Assembly: GCF_947242115.1 (NCBI RefSeq) | Contig: NC_074720.1 | Span: 13,054,645 to 13,118,644 of the forward strand | Source: Biomphalaria glabrata | Taxonomy: Eukaryota; Mollusca; Gastropoda; Planorbidae | Direction of reading: 5' to 3' | DNA: 64,000 bases | Part shown: positions 10,860-22,283 of the stretch, one piece after another | How the letters are laid out: each line of letters begins with the position of its first letter | How positions within the stretch are numbered: the first letter of the stretch is position 1 | The notes under the pieces: generated by a model | The model's input: only the letters and a program-made list of their open reading frames with translations | The model's database searches: none | What the model was told of the DNA's origin: nothing | Program-made: the position numbers and the translations under genes

Positions 10860-12065
10860 AGTTCGAGACGAATGGTTATATGGTCTATGTCACTTAGCCT
10901 TTGTTCTAGTGGAATTTCAAAGGAAATAGCATGTGAAACATTCGTAACAGAGGGAAGAGAGTGAGGGGGAAGGAGAGTGGAGAGAGAGAAAGAGAGAAGT
11001 CTTTAGAGATTGGACTACTGTGCAAAAAAAAAAAAAAGTGAGAAAGAAAGGAGAGTCCGCCCAAAAGTGGAAGAAAACGATTTCTGGTTAGTTTATACTG
11101 ATAATGTCTTTTTGAATTGTAGTAACATCTGTGGCATATAAATTATCATTTTTAAAAACTTTTTGATATTATTTCAATGCAAACAACGTTGTCAATATAA
11201 TCAAAAGCCTATCCTCTTGATAGAGAATATTTTAATATAGTCTCGCGACAAAACATATTTAATATTATGTAGTTCTTATCTTTGATTCAATCGAGGCCAT
11301 AAATTTCATTCATTCTAGGATTAAAACAAAGTTTTTTTTCATAGAATGTTCACACAAGAAGAAATGTACCTACTGGTTTTTTCATCCCACATGTCAAACA
11401 TAATTGTAAATTTTTCGATCACTTTAGATCTACATGTAAGTTTTAAAAAAAAATCCCATGCGAATTTGTGTCAATCTTATTTTGGTCACCTAAGAAATTA
11501 TTCGTCTTAACACACCGAATAAAACAAAATACTAATGCTTTGAGAAAAAAAAATTCTTGGCTAGTTTCAGTTCTGTTACTCCCACGCGGACAATCTCCAG
11601 TTAAGATCAGGGCAATAGACTTAAGTGCAGAGTCTCAGAATGTTAACCAGCTTAGACCCCTCCCAGCTTCTATGATATGAGCCAGGGCGCAGCTAGCTGA
11701 TCGTGGAGTCTGCTCTTCGGATAAAAAAAAATGATGGTCAGTGTGGTTCATAGGATCTCTGCAGGAGGCACGAGCTTAGCTTATACTGACATTGTCTTGA
11801 GTAGACAAACTACGTTAGGTATAGGTTGGACCAGATGAAGAGTTACATAAATCATCGCCCAATCACACAGAGAAAATGGGAGGATACATTCATTTGCTAA
11901 CTTAACTACCTTTTGTATTCAGGGCTAAGTTTGAACATTTTCTTTCTACACTGAGCAAATTAAAGATTTCAGATTTGTGGCTGAGTGACATAAAGTGCTT
12001 GACTACCTCACAAGTGATCTCGAGTTTGAATCCCGATGTTGATTCCCTGTTCCTCATGTCTACAA
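10860..12065. other. Intergenic, no gene recognised
   Basis: AT-rich with a purine-rich patch near 10950-11060. The open frame at 11468-11680 is without recognisable features. Confidence 0.45.
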
Positions 12066-12072
12066 AAGAGAC

Positions 12073-12147
12073 TATGCTATGAACATGCTATGAGCATGCT
12101 ATGAACATGCTATGAACATGCCATGAACATGATATGAACATGCTATA
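12073..12147. repeat. 11-bp tandem repeat (TATGAACATGC)
   Basis: About seven units of CTATGAACATG with single-base variants (CATGAACATGA, TATGAGCATGC). It directly abuts the tail of a minus-strand SINE. Confidence 0.85.
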
Positions 12148-12150
12148 AAA

Positions 12151-12393
12151 AAGTAAAGTTCCCTTTCAGACCTTGTGGTCTATAGGGCAGATGATGTAAA
12201 GGTAGGCTAATCTGTTTCTGTTTGTTAAGATTAACTAGGGTGTCATGTGGCCAGCACAACGACCAACCGACTCTAATTTTCCTCAACTAAAGTCAGGTAC
12301 CCTGGGTGGACAGAGGTGCCCAAAGATCCCGAAATTAAAAATTCCAGTCTTCACCGGGATTCGGAATCCAAGCGCTTTACCGCTCTGACACTG
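12151..12393 (-). mobile_element. tRNA-derived SINE, family A, minus strand
   Basis: The reverse complement of the family-A SINE body: CTTTCAGACCTTGTGGTC, GGCCAGCACAACGACCAACC and a decayed B-box region near 12360. It matches the plus-strand copies at 35756, 37912 and 44271. The tRNA-like head is degraded. Confidence 0.7.
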
Positions 12394-12744
12394 ATGAACA
12401 TGCTTTCTAGGAGAGCAAAAGGCGCTCTACATAATATCAACTATCTAAAAGCAATAAAATACGTATTTCTCATTTAACGGGAGAAAGCGTTAGGATTTGA
12501 ATATTTAATGAACAATTTTAAATAGCAATATAAGGAGCAACAGTGTGTGCAGATTGTAGGCATACTGCATTTCAACATTACTGATTAACAATTGTCTAGA
12601 ATGGGCGATTTCTAGAGTGTGTTTCTGTATTTTAATTACCATTCTGACACTAACAACCAAGGCTATATGCACTTTATCTTGGATACAGTAAATCCGTTAT
12701 AAATTGTCAAGTGGGGATAAATAAATCCAAAATGTCTTAGAGAT

Positions 12745-12906
12745 TGAGGCGTAGTGAGCAAAACGTGCACCCGGGGCAAGGTACTTCATTGGCTCCCCCG
12801 CACCCATTTTCCATGAACCTCACATAGAAATATAGGCTGCTTTTGGCACCTTCTGAAGATGTCGCCAGTTGCATCGTGCCCCCTTGCCCCGCTCACTTCG
12901 CCTCTA
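12745..12906. mobile_element. MITE with GAGGCGNAGTGAGC inverted ends
   Basis: The left end TGAGGCGTAGTGAGC and the right end GCTCACTTCGCCTCT are near-perfect inverse copies, with GGGGCAAGG / CTTGCCCC just inside. Non-coding, about 160 bp. No clear target duplication was found, so the superfamily is not assigned. Confidence 0.65.
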
Positions 12907-13751
12907 CTTGGAGGGAATCATGTTTTAAAAGGGAAAAAGAAACCAAGTGCAATATAGGACGTAATATGATTCTGTGGACAGACAACAAAAAGTAATGTAA
13001 ATATAATTGTGTGCTGAGCTAGAACGTAAGACTCGCTAGTTAGTAGTCACCAGTTCCAGTGTCCAGTGCAACACTTAGAACTATAGCTTGATCTAGAGTA
13101 CGGGAGCAATCACTTGAGTGGCTGGCTGCCTGATTGTCGACAGTTTGACCTTTTGACTCAAAAGAGGTCAGCAGTGATTTAGGACACCTTTTTCTTCTAT
13201 TTTGTATTACAATTACTACTGATAATATATCGTTTATCTTATATTTATACTTAACAAGCATTTCCCACCATAGCTACGCCCGTTGATTTGTTTTCAGGCT
13301 TGTTTATACTGACCGGAACCCTTTCTGCCATTTTTTTTGTGTGCAATCACTAAACAAAGGCCGCATTTTAATTTTTCCTTGCACTCACTTATGGGCCATG
13401 ATTTCTAGTATCAGTTACGGTCACTATTAATTGGAACAGCCTTCTTTTATGACCCCTCCCCCCCCACACACACATTTCTCCGACCCGCCCTCCCCCCCCC
13501 CTCCCTACATCAAATACTAAAATGCACACTAGCCACACATACACGCGAGTGAATCGTAGCCTATTATACTAAACACTGTGTTGGATTTTTTGTTTATCTA
13601 AAATACATGTCGATCTAGTTCTAGAAATCAAATAGTACTCCAAATAGCCTACATGTCAGACTGTGGCAAAGTTTGTGTACACGCGAGTGTCTTCATTTGA
13701 ATCTGTATGTTCAGTCAGTTATGAACTTATTATAGTAATATTTTTACAAGC

Positions 13752-13910
13752 CAGTAATGATGGCTGCCTACTGGAAGTGCGGTTTGCGCGCTGGACTGTC
13801 TATAGATGATCCCGGTTTCAAACCCTGCCCGCCCCATCCCCGTCGTCCTGCGGGAGGTTTAGACTAGGAAGTAAATAATCTGTAACTGAAGAAACATCCA
13901 AAACATGTAA
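13752..13910 (+). mobile_element. SINE, family B (GGTTTGCGCGCTGGACTGTC)
   Basis: The order TGGCTGCCT, GGTTTGCGCGCTGGACTGTC, GGTTTCAAACCCTGCCCGCC and CGTCGTCCTGCGGGAGGTTT resembles a tRNA-like head with a decayed B box (GGTTTCAAACC) followed by a conserved body. From memory this motif order is common in pulmonate snail genomes; only one copy is visible here. Confidence 0.6.
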
Positions 13911-14539
13911 AAGAAACAAAAAATGAGAAATTCTAGTATAAGGTTGTCATTGAATCCTAAAGGAACAAAATGCATATATATTGTAAATAATGATATAAAA
14001 TACAAAGAATCAGATGCTTTTTAATTAAACTTAAGAAGAGATCCCACTCGTGGGGGGGGGGTATTTAGAAAAAAAAACGAGTGAAATAAATATAAAAATA
14101 AATATTTAAAAAAAAAGCCAAAATCCTCCCAATATACAACTGACCAACCTTTGTAAGAGCGATTCTTTTTCTCTTAATAACTAGTGTAAGATACATTTAA
14201 ATTTAAAAGTGGAACATTTTATCCTGACACTTTTACCCCATCCACAACCGAAAAAAATCTGGTTATCAATTCACGTAACAATTGTTATATATGTCAGTGA
14301 ATCAGATTATTTTAAAGTATATAGGCTAGGCTAGCTAAGATGTTAATCTCCTTAAAAAGAAAACAAAATGATTTCCCGGAAGTAAACTTAAAACGATGAC
14401 GTCTCATTTGATATGCAAACAAAAAAACATTGAACCTGGTTTCAAACATATTTTGTAACTTTGTAAAAAAAATTGTTTAAAAATAGTAAATAACATCCCG
14501 TTAAAAATGAGGCGCTCGTACTTAGGTAATTTTAAGTTC

Positions 14540-17080
14540 ACAAAATCTATATAAATCTAGGTCTAGATCTATGTCTTATCAGACTTATCTTATTTAAAAC
14601 TTCTTAAACTTAGTCTGACTTAGGTAGACGACCGACTTAGACTGACTTAGTTACTTTAAAAACTTACTACTTAGACGACTTAGTTAACAACTGTGTTTAA
14701 CTCACTCAAACTCAAGTAACTGTGTCTACAGACTGTAGACAACTCAGTCAACTGTAGTGTTAAGTTAGTCTTAGTGATTTAGTCACTCTTAGTTAAAGTT
14801 AATAATAATATTACTAGACTTCTAGACTAGTAATAATATTAATAATAATACTAATAAGTAATACTATTACTACTATACTAGTCTTATATAATTTACAATT
14901 AGATTTTTTAGTTACTTATTCATAAGTTATTAGATCTAGTAATATTACAAATAGATCTAGTCATTTCCATCTAATGAACAACCTTCGTTTTCTAATATTA
15001 GTGAACACCCCACAAACTTTGCTAAAATCAGCCTTTATTTTGATAGCTATGATGAAACTAGTCTATTAATTTTGTTTATATTCCATTTCTTTATAAATCT
15101 AGTTCAGTCACATTATATATGGCGGAAAACAGATTGAGCTCTCAACATTCTACTTTAAGGACCATTTTTTTGACCAATTTCAAAATTACTTTTATTGACA
15201 TTATATTATATATCAAATTTATTGCCCAAGAATAGAGGAATTCAAAAAAAAAATAAAATCAGAAGCAACAGACAATTATTTAACTTGAAAAAATGAGGTC
15301 AAACACACTTACCCCTAATAATGAAAAATTCATCACTCACAGAAGATATGTCCCATAATCCATGAATTTCACAAATTCACAATATTATTAATAGAAAAAT
15401 ATATCCCAAAGTAAAGTATATTTATAGAACATTTGAAAAAAATATAAAAACAAGTTTTTTAAGTCATTTATGCAAATTAATTGAGCCACCCCAGACCCCA
15501 CCCCCTCCGTAAAAAAAATTAGGTTGCAAATTATACTTTATCATTATCCTAAATAACAAAAACATAATCAGTTTAGACATATTATGTATCAATTTTAATG
15601 CCCAAGAAGAGAGGAATCCAAAAAAAGTAAATTCATTATCATCAGACAAGTATTTAACATAAAAAAATGAGGTCAAACACACTTACCCCTAATAATGAAA
15701 AAATCCATAATTCACAGAAGATATGTCCAATAATCCATGAATTTCACAAATTCACAATATTATTTGCTTAAAACTGTGTCACAAAGTAAAGTATATTTAT
15801 ATAACATTTGAAAAAAAAAAAAACAACCTTAAAAAGTATTTATAATTAATAAATAAGCCCCCTCTTCGGCCCACCCTACCAATAAAAAGTCTTTTTTTTC
15901 CCTCTTATCTTCATGTTTAAACATGATACTATTTATATCAATTTTAGATAAAGGTTATAGATATGTATAATTTTAGACTAGAAAAGATCTAATATTAAAT
16001 GAAATATTATCAAGATTTAGATCTATTCTAGTTCTTGATCACTTTTTAGATCTAAATCTAGGTCTAGATTACTTAGACCTAATAAAGCTTAACTTGCATG
16101 GTGCATGATCTATATCTATTGACTATTCTGTTTATTATCTCAAATAATCTCAATCTTTGTATCTGTAGTAACTGTTGCTGAGAAAAGAAATAAAAACAAC
16201 TTTTAAAATTTGGTTAATATGTGTTTGTTGTTATTTTTAACTATGTCACTATGTCTATTGAATCTCTTCTACTCTTGTTTATAATTGACTAGATCTAGAT
16301 TTTTTCCACTTTAACTTTAAGTAATTTAAGATGTAGATCATGAGATCAGATCTAATTTAACCCTACTGAGTTTATAAGATCCTATGAATTAGATTTAGAT
16401 ATATAAAATCTTAGATCTAATCTACATTTAGATTCCTAGATCCACACGTGTACATCGCTAATTGACTATCTACTAGTAGTACTAGTTACTAGATCTAGAA
16501 ATGACTAGATTTGACTAGATCTAGATAGTAGATTTAGATCTCAGATTTTTTTCCATGTTAAAATCTTGTCCTAAGTCTTACTATGAATTATATTTAGACG
16601 TAGATATAAGGCTATATAAATTATATAGATCTAAGACCTAGAGTCTACATTTAGACTTAGACTAGGTCACTAGGGTTTGATTCTTGATCCACGTGTGTAC
16701 ATCGCTACTTTACTACTTGACTATCTACTAGAAATGACTATATATAAATATAGATCTAAATCATCTAGTTCTAGATCTAATCTATCTTGATAAGAGAATT
16801 TAGATCTAGATCAGTAAATATTTAAATAATTTCACGCTTATTAACTCTAATGACTAGATCTAGACTAATCTAATCTCAGAGTCTAAGTCCAGTGACCTAG
16901 ATCTAGTCCTAGACCTAGAGATCGATCTATGTCTAACTAATCTAAAAGCATTTCGCTATATTGATTTTAAAATATGGTTAAGATCTAGTCTTTATAGGTC
17001 TAGATCTGTAGAAACTATTATAGTTATAGATCTAGAGATAGATTCATTTAGATCTAAAATCTAAGTTCAAAATGTGCCCC
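14540..17080. other. AGATCT/TCTAGA-rich AT block
   Basis: An unusually dense cloud of overlapping palindromic words AGATCT, TCTAGA and CTAGATCTAG, especially at 16020-17050. Between 14580 and 14790 CTTAGAC/GACTTAG words dominate. No gene is seen. A C homopolymer lies at about 17073-17090. Confidence 0.7.
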
Positions 17081-18128
17081 CCCCCCCCCCCCTCGCGCTG
17101 AAACATCGCATTGCCGGGCCGATTTTATGACGCATGCAATGTACCAATATTAAAGTAAAATAATTGCCGTAATAGTCGATATTAATTTAAAAATTATAAG
17201 TTTTTAGCTTTTACAGACTAAGATCTCAATTCAGAGGTGCGCCTTCAGGTTGACTAAGTCAAAACGTGTGTTTGTTTTTTTTTATCACGCGCGCCAGGCT
17301 AAAGATAGATACCCGTGTTCCCGTCCTTGAAGTTAATTATTGAAGAAAACGACATCCTATTATTAAAGCAGAATAATTAACTAAGCAGTTGATATTATGA
17401 ACTGAATTATCTGTAATAGATTCTGTCTATAATTACCTTTGCTAGAATTATCGCTTCGAATATTTCTGAGCGAATGACAAAAAAAAAAGCACTTTGAACG
17501 GGAGGTCATGAAGTCAATTCCGGCGACCTCCATTCTGATTGGTGTTTAAAAAAACGAGATTTTATAAATATTTTTTTATTTTAAATAACCAAAAAATAAA
17601 AAAAATAATTAATTATGATGATAGAAATACAAAAATAAGTGTTTTGCAACGAAAATCGGCAAAATGTAAATTATATTTAAAAAAAAATGTACACATTGTT
17701 TGGCGACATCACAACTTCAAAAATTGCATCGAGGCTATTTTTTTTCAAATTTAAGACAAAAGAAGCATTTTATTTACTTTTTTTTTTCTTTATGGTGTAT
17801 AACAATCATTTTTAAATACTAAGTATGTATTTTATACATGAGTTATATTTCTAAAATATGTTTCTTACCTTTTGAAATGGGATCACATAAATCCAGAAGT
17901 AAATGTTGTCTGTCTTTTTGGCAATACTTCATGATATTCACAAATGCACAAATTCCATATAAAAATGAATTTCAAAAAAATTTTGCTAATGAAGCTTCCA
18001 GAAACATAGATCTATCCATCAGTAAAAGCAAATATACCACAGATGGTCTATATTCAGAGATAATGAATATTGAACTCGAAAAATGCATTTTCAATAGAGA
18101 ATCTGTTTTCCGCCATATATATATAATC
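15113..18128. other. 3-kb segment bounded by a 20-bp inverted repeat
   Basis: TATATGGCGGAAAACAGATT on the plus strand (about 15116-15135) recurs as its exact complement near 18098-18117. The pair is flanked on both sides by TA-rich DNA. The segment could be a decayed DNA transposon with short terminal inverted repeats, or two related 5' exon-like pieces, since each copy reads ATGGCGGAAAACAG. No transposase was recognised inside. Confidence 0.4.
15197..15897. repeat. Tandem duplication, unit about 374 bp
   Basis: Two adjacent copies share long stretches, such as GAGGTCAAACACACTTACCC (15295 and 15669) and CACAGAAGATATGTCC, at a constant offset of 374 bp. Divergence is mostly small indels in A runs. 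Confidence 0.9.
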
Positions 18129-18520
18129 TGATTAATCATTATCATTTAGTTTCGTTTACTCTGAAAAACAAAGGTTTTACACTGGTTCAAAGAACACTGG
18201 TCCTGGTAGGACGATGCCATTTTTTTTCTTCTAGGATAGAAGGAGGGTAGGTCCGGGGTGAAGGAGTTTTTTTTTATAAAATGTAGGTACCAGCTAAACA
18301 AGACCTATATCTCAAATTCTTCTAAATAGGCCCTAAATCCTAAAACACACACTAACGAATGCTAGTTCTACTTTTTTTTTTACACTATAGATTTATTAAT
18401 ATTTTGCCACACATCACTAATGCTCTACAAATATTAACAAGACAAAGGCAATCAAAAGTGATAGGATACTAAGATTAAATAAGAAATAAGCTAAAACAAT
18501 TAACAAACAAACCACTACAG
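17100..18520. other. Intergenic, no firm gene
   Basis: AT-rich. A 97-codon plus-strand open frame (17838-18131) runs over the inverted-repeat end. The minus strand has a donor-like GTAAGA after an open stretch reading DRQHLLLDLCDPISK (about 17870-17915). No acceptor or start supports a gene. Confidence 0.35.
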
Positions 18521-18527
18521 TGATAGG

Positions 18528-18732
18528 CACAACCCTGTTCTCACTCTCACTCATTCTGTCTCTCCTTGGTGACCTAATTATTGATAAACCAGGTAGGTAC
18601 TAAGCGTGATATCATCAGCACAGTATCAGAACAAAACAAAAACATAGAGAGAAGGACAATTATTGATAGATTAGGTACCAAATTAGGTCACAGTCACTGA
18701 GCAGAGTGAGCGGGATAGACAAGCTGGGTTCG
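18528..18732. mobile_element. Fold-back MITE-like element (about 205 bp)
   Basis: The left arm (ACCCTGTTCTCACTCTCACT ... GGTGACCTAATT) and the right arm (AATTAGGTCAC ... AGAGTGAGCGGG ... GCTGGGTT) are imperfect inverse complements over about 50 bp. Non-coding. Target duplication is uncertain. Confidence 0.5.
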
Positions 18733-19464
18733 CAGTTGTTGTTTTTTTTAATTTGGGTCAACTAGACCTAGGCTACAGTACACAGTATAGGTAAAACTTC
18801 TGTCTTTAGTTAATGTAAAAAGAAATTAATAAAATAAAAATAAAATTAAAGATATAACATTTTTAAAAACAATAACTATGAGGTGTTCGTTAGCACACTG
18901 AGAGTATTCACTAAGTTAGAAAAGGGGGAAGGTGTTCATTAATGACAGCGCTGGACTTCATTGACCTGACCCTCTTTGACATCATATTTTATTGTAACTA
19001 TGCGTAGCATAACAAAACAACATATATCTAGATTTTTATAGACAAATGGATGACGGGTTTATATATATGTATATGCAGTTTTTTCCCTAGGACTAACCTT
19101 TATGGAGCTATACAAATTCGAATGTAAAAATTGCAGATTATGCAAGGCTTAACATGTTTGTTAGATGGAAATGACTATATGTTATCTTTAAAGGTTAAAA
19201 TTTAGTCTTAGAATTAGAAGTGGACTGAGTTTTATTTATTTGAAGTTTAAAATAATTTTTTTTTTGTGTATGAAATGTCACAGATATGTGACTTAGCTAA
19301 ATGGTTTGCAATGTTCCTCTGTCGGGTTAAGGTTTTGTTACTCTTTGTCTAGTTAACTGATGGGAATAATCAAAGATGTTAAAATAGAGATTTAGTTATA
19401 TAGACTGCTAACAATCAGGACCTACTTAAATGTGCTGGTAATAATAAACTTTTGATTTGTTTAG

Positions 19465-22283
19465 CTAATGGAGGAAACACATCATATAAAGACACATCTC
19501 AGATGTTGGAGGAGGAAAATGAACAAATAGAGAATGAACTGAAAGGAAAAGTAAAAGCTCTTAAATCTGTGAGTGTACTTTTTTTTTTTCAGATAAATTA
19601 TATGCCAGCTAAATGACTTTCTAATCAGCAATCTTTCTAGTTAAGAGAACTGCCTTGAATTTTGACTGAAAATTTAAAGTTAATATTAGTTGTGGTATTA
19701 CTGATCTAGTGGATTGAATTTAGATGTAGGTCAAAATGTGCCATTCACAATTTTTTTTACATTTTGCCATGAAAATAAAACTAGAGTGTGCTTGAGGTGC
19801 GCACTAGAGCACTAGTGAACGTAAACAAGAAGACACTAGAATGGAGAGAAGAACAGTGCATCAGGGATTGTGAAGAGTCTGAATGTTTGGGAAACTAAGA
19901 GGCCAATTTTGTGCTGCCTGAAGGCTGTAGTAGGGACCTGGAGCGAAGCGGGGAAGGCTGTCATTGGTCCACATTCGGGTTAAGTAGCAAAGGACTGGTA
20001 TGCTTAGTAGTAAGATTCTGAGGAAGCTGAAGGATTTTATGTGTTTACCCTAGTGAAAAAACACAACTATTATTTCCTGTTAAACTGTGCTGAGTTGCAT
20101 GCCTTTTCGTTGAGTGCCTACCCTAGAGTTGCAACAATATTCATAGCAAATAGAAAATATTTGGAAAATATGTTGACTGGATTTGTTTATAAGTTTCCTT
20201 CTCTAATAGAAATACAATTAGGTTCTTTTTGTCTATTTTTAAGGCCCTCCAGTTGTTGGAGGAACATTAAACATGTATATACATGATATAAGGAACATTT
20301 ATGTTTCAAGTTTTATCAAGATTGTTATATATTTATGGTATAATTTATTAGTAAAAAAATAACATGGTGTCAAAACTATTTTTCTTTTCTCCTATTTCAC
20401 CAGCTCACAATAGACATAGGCAATGAAGTGAGAGAGCAGAACAAATATCTTCAACAAATGGTGAGTAGCTAGAAACTAAGTTTTTCAGTTTCTTTACAGT
20501 CAAAATTATAGGCTAATGTTTTATATCCGAGAATTTCCACTCTTTAGAAAACACCTTCTTTATTGATCTCAATAATGCCTACTGTGGTAGGATGCTTTTT
20601 TTTGTGTGGTAGATGCCGAATGTGGTAGACTACGACAGCAAGTTAGCAACAGTTGGTTTTTTTTTTAAACTTTCGTATCAGAAGAGCTCATCTTGTCTCA
20701 TTCAGGATACAATTGCTGCAACTAATTTTAATAAAAACTGAATATGTCTACTATTTTATTTTGTTTTTTTTTAAAGAAAGTGTTGACACTGCAAAAGCCT
20801 ACCCAGAAAATCAAATCTTTCTGAAGGAGGTTTGGATTTAGAGTTTTCCTTCTCCTAGATGGGTAGCCAACAAAGGCTAACGAGCCCCTCCTGCCCGAAG
20901 CCTACTGGTTTAGGCGCCAGTTGCTCGCCTTTGCCCCTTCTCCTGTTGGTGATAACAGTTCCGCTGGGCTCAGTAATTGCAGCAATTGTATCCTGAATGA
21001 GACAAACAGTCAAATTCAAACCTTATAATAGTGGTGAACCATTAAAAGCACTGAAACATTCAAACTCCATAATAGCAGTAAACATTCATACTTTAAAATA
21101 ACAATGAAAAATTAAAACTTTATGAAAGTGATGATATATTGAAACTTTATAATAGTGGTGAAATATTCTACCTTTATAATAGCACTAAAACATTAAAACT
21201 TTTTTATAGTGGTGATACATTCAAACTTTATAATAGCCATGAAAATTTCAATCTTTATAATAGTGGTAAAGCATTAAAACTTTAAAATAGCAGTGAAATA
21301 TTCAAACCTAATAATAGCAGTGAAACATTGAAACCTTAGAATAGCCAAGAAAAAATCAAGCTTTATATTAGTACCGGAGTGAAACATTCTAACTTTATAA
21401 TAGTGGTAAAACATGAAATCTTTATTATAGCAGTGAAACATTCAAACTTTATAATAGCGGCGAAACATTATAACTTTGTAATAGCAGCTGGGTTTGGTTT
21501 CTTGAAATACTGTTGTCATCTTTAATCCTTAGAATCGAAGACAATGTCTTAATAAAGCAAATATCACTCGATAACAATGCACTGTCGATACCTCAGAATA
21601 TGCATTTTAGTTCTAAATACTGGAAATAGTGCTTGGTGCCAGGGCTCTGCCCCAGATCCCACTGTGGCAAGGGCGGGATGCCTACAGTCTTTACACTAAC
21701 TCCTTCAATAAAGTTCAGTAGGGAATCAGTGCTGAAGGTGTCAATATCCCATTGATTGTTGGAAAGGCTTTTATCCATTGAACAGGCATGGACTGGGAGC
21801 TCTTCACAAGTCCTGTCTGAGGGCTCCCAGCAGTAACGGCCATGGACTGAGTAAGGGTACTGTACCGGATACACAGTGCACCAGGAAGAACCTACATTTA
21901 AGGGTAATTAAAAAACTTCTGAAAGAAAAAATTCTGGCTACGCCCATGCCACTCAACTCTAGAATGATTTATATTTTTTTTTTTTTAACATTGCAAATCA
22001 GAAAAAAATGCTAATGTTATTTTCTTTATCACCTTAAGCATAAATAAATGTCTTTGTTGATTTTGGATGACGATGAGGTTGTTTTAATTTTTAAAAATAT
22101 ACTGGATTCTTGTATTATTATTTCCAGGATGACAACATGGAATCATCAGGAGGTTTGTTAACTAAAACAATGGGTCGCTTGAAGTCCATCACAAATGCTG
22201 GCCACTGGAAGCTTTGGGTGTACATGCTTCTCTTCGTCTTCTTCGTGTTCTTCATGTGCTGGGTCATCATTAGATTCAGATAA
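19465..22283 (+). CDS. BET1: BET1-like Golgi vesicle SNARE (3' exons)
   Basis: Three coding exons join in phase: 19465-19568, 20404-20460 and 22128-22283, all with AG/GT borders (TTTAG, CAC-CAG and CCAG acceptors; GTGAGT and GTGAGTA donors). The 104 visible codons contain LEEENEQIENELKGKVKALKS, then LTIDIGNEVREQNKYLQQM (the SNARE core), then GLLTKTMGRLK and a C-terminal membrane anchor WVYMLLFVFFVFFMCWVIIRF ending RFR-stop. This follows the order of animal BET1 (EEEN...LRSKV..IKSL..EIG.EV..QN..L..MD, then GKTMGKLK and a tail anchor). BET1 is a Qc-SNARE in ER-to-Golgi vesicle fusion, membrane-anchored at its C-terminus. Human BET1 is 118 aa, so about 15-20 N-terminal residues lie in an upstream exon that I could not place (its end must leave one base of a split codon). 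The paralogue BET1L/GS15 is less likely because of the KTMGRLK stretch. Intron 3 holds a 27-bp minisatellite. Confidence 0.88.
20829..20945 (+). repeat. Partial copy of the 7.7-kb dispersed repeat
   Basis: GTTTGGATTTAGAGTTTTCC, CTAGATGGGTAGCCA and AACGAGCCCCTCCTGCCC match 8008-8090. It lies within the last intron of BET1. Confidence 0.75.
21015..21490. repeat. 27-bp degenerate minisatellite in a BET1 intron
   Basis: About 17 units of TTTATAATAGCAGTGAAACA-TTCAAAC. The variable third quarter alternates GCAGTGAAACAT and GTGGTGAAACAT. Divergence between units suggests an old array. Confidence 0.9.

Noticed and set aside
19307-19330. ATGTTCCTCTGTCGGGTTAAG as the missing first exon of BET1
   Set aside because: The exon would end in phase 0, while the next exon needs one leading base of a split codon. 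The residues do not resemble BET1 N-termini.
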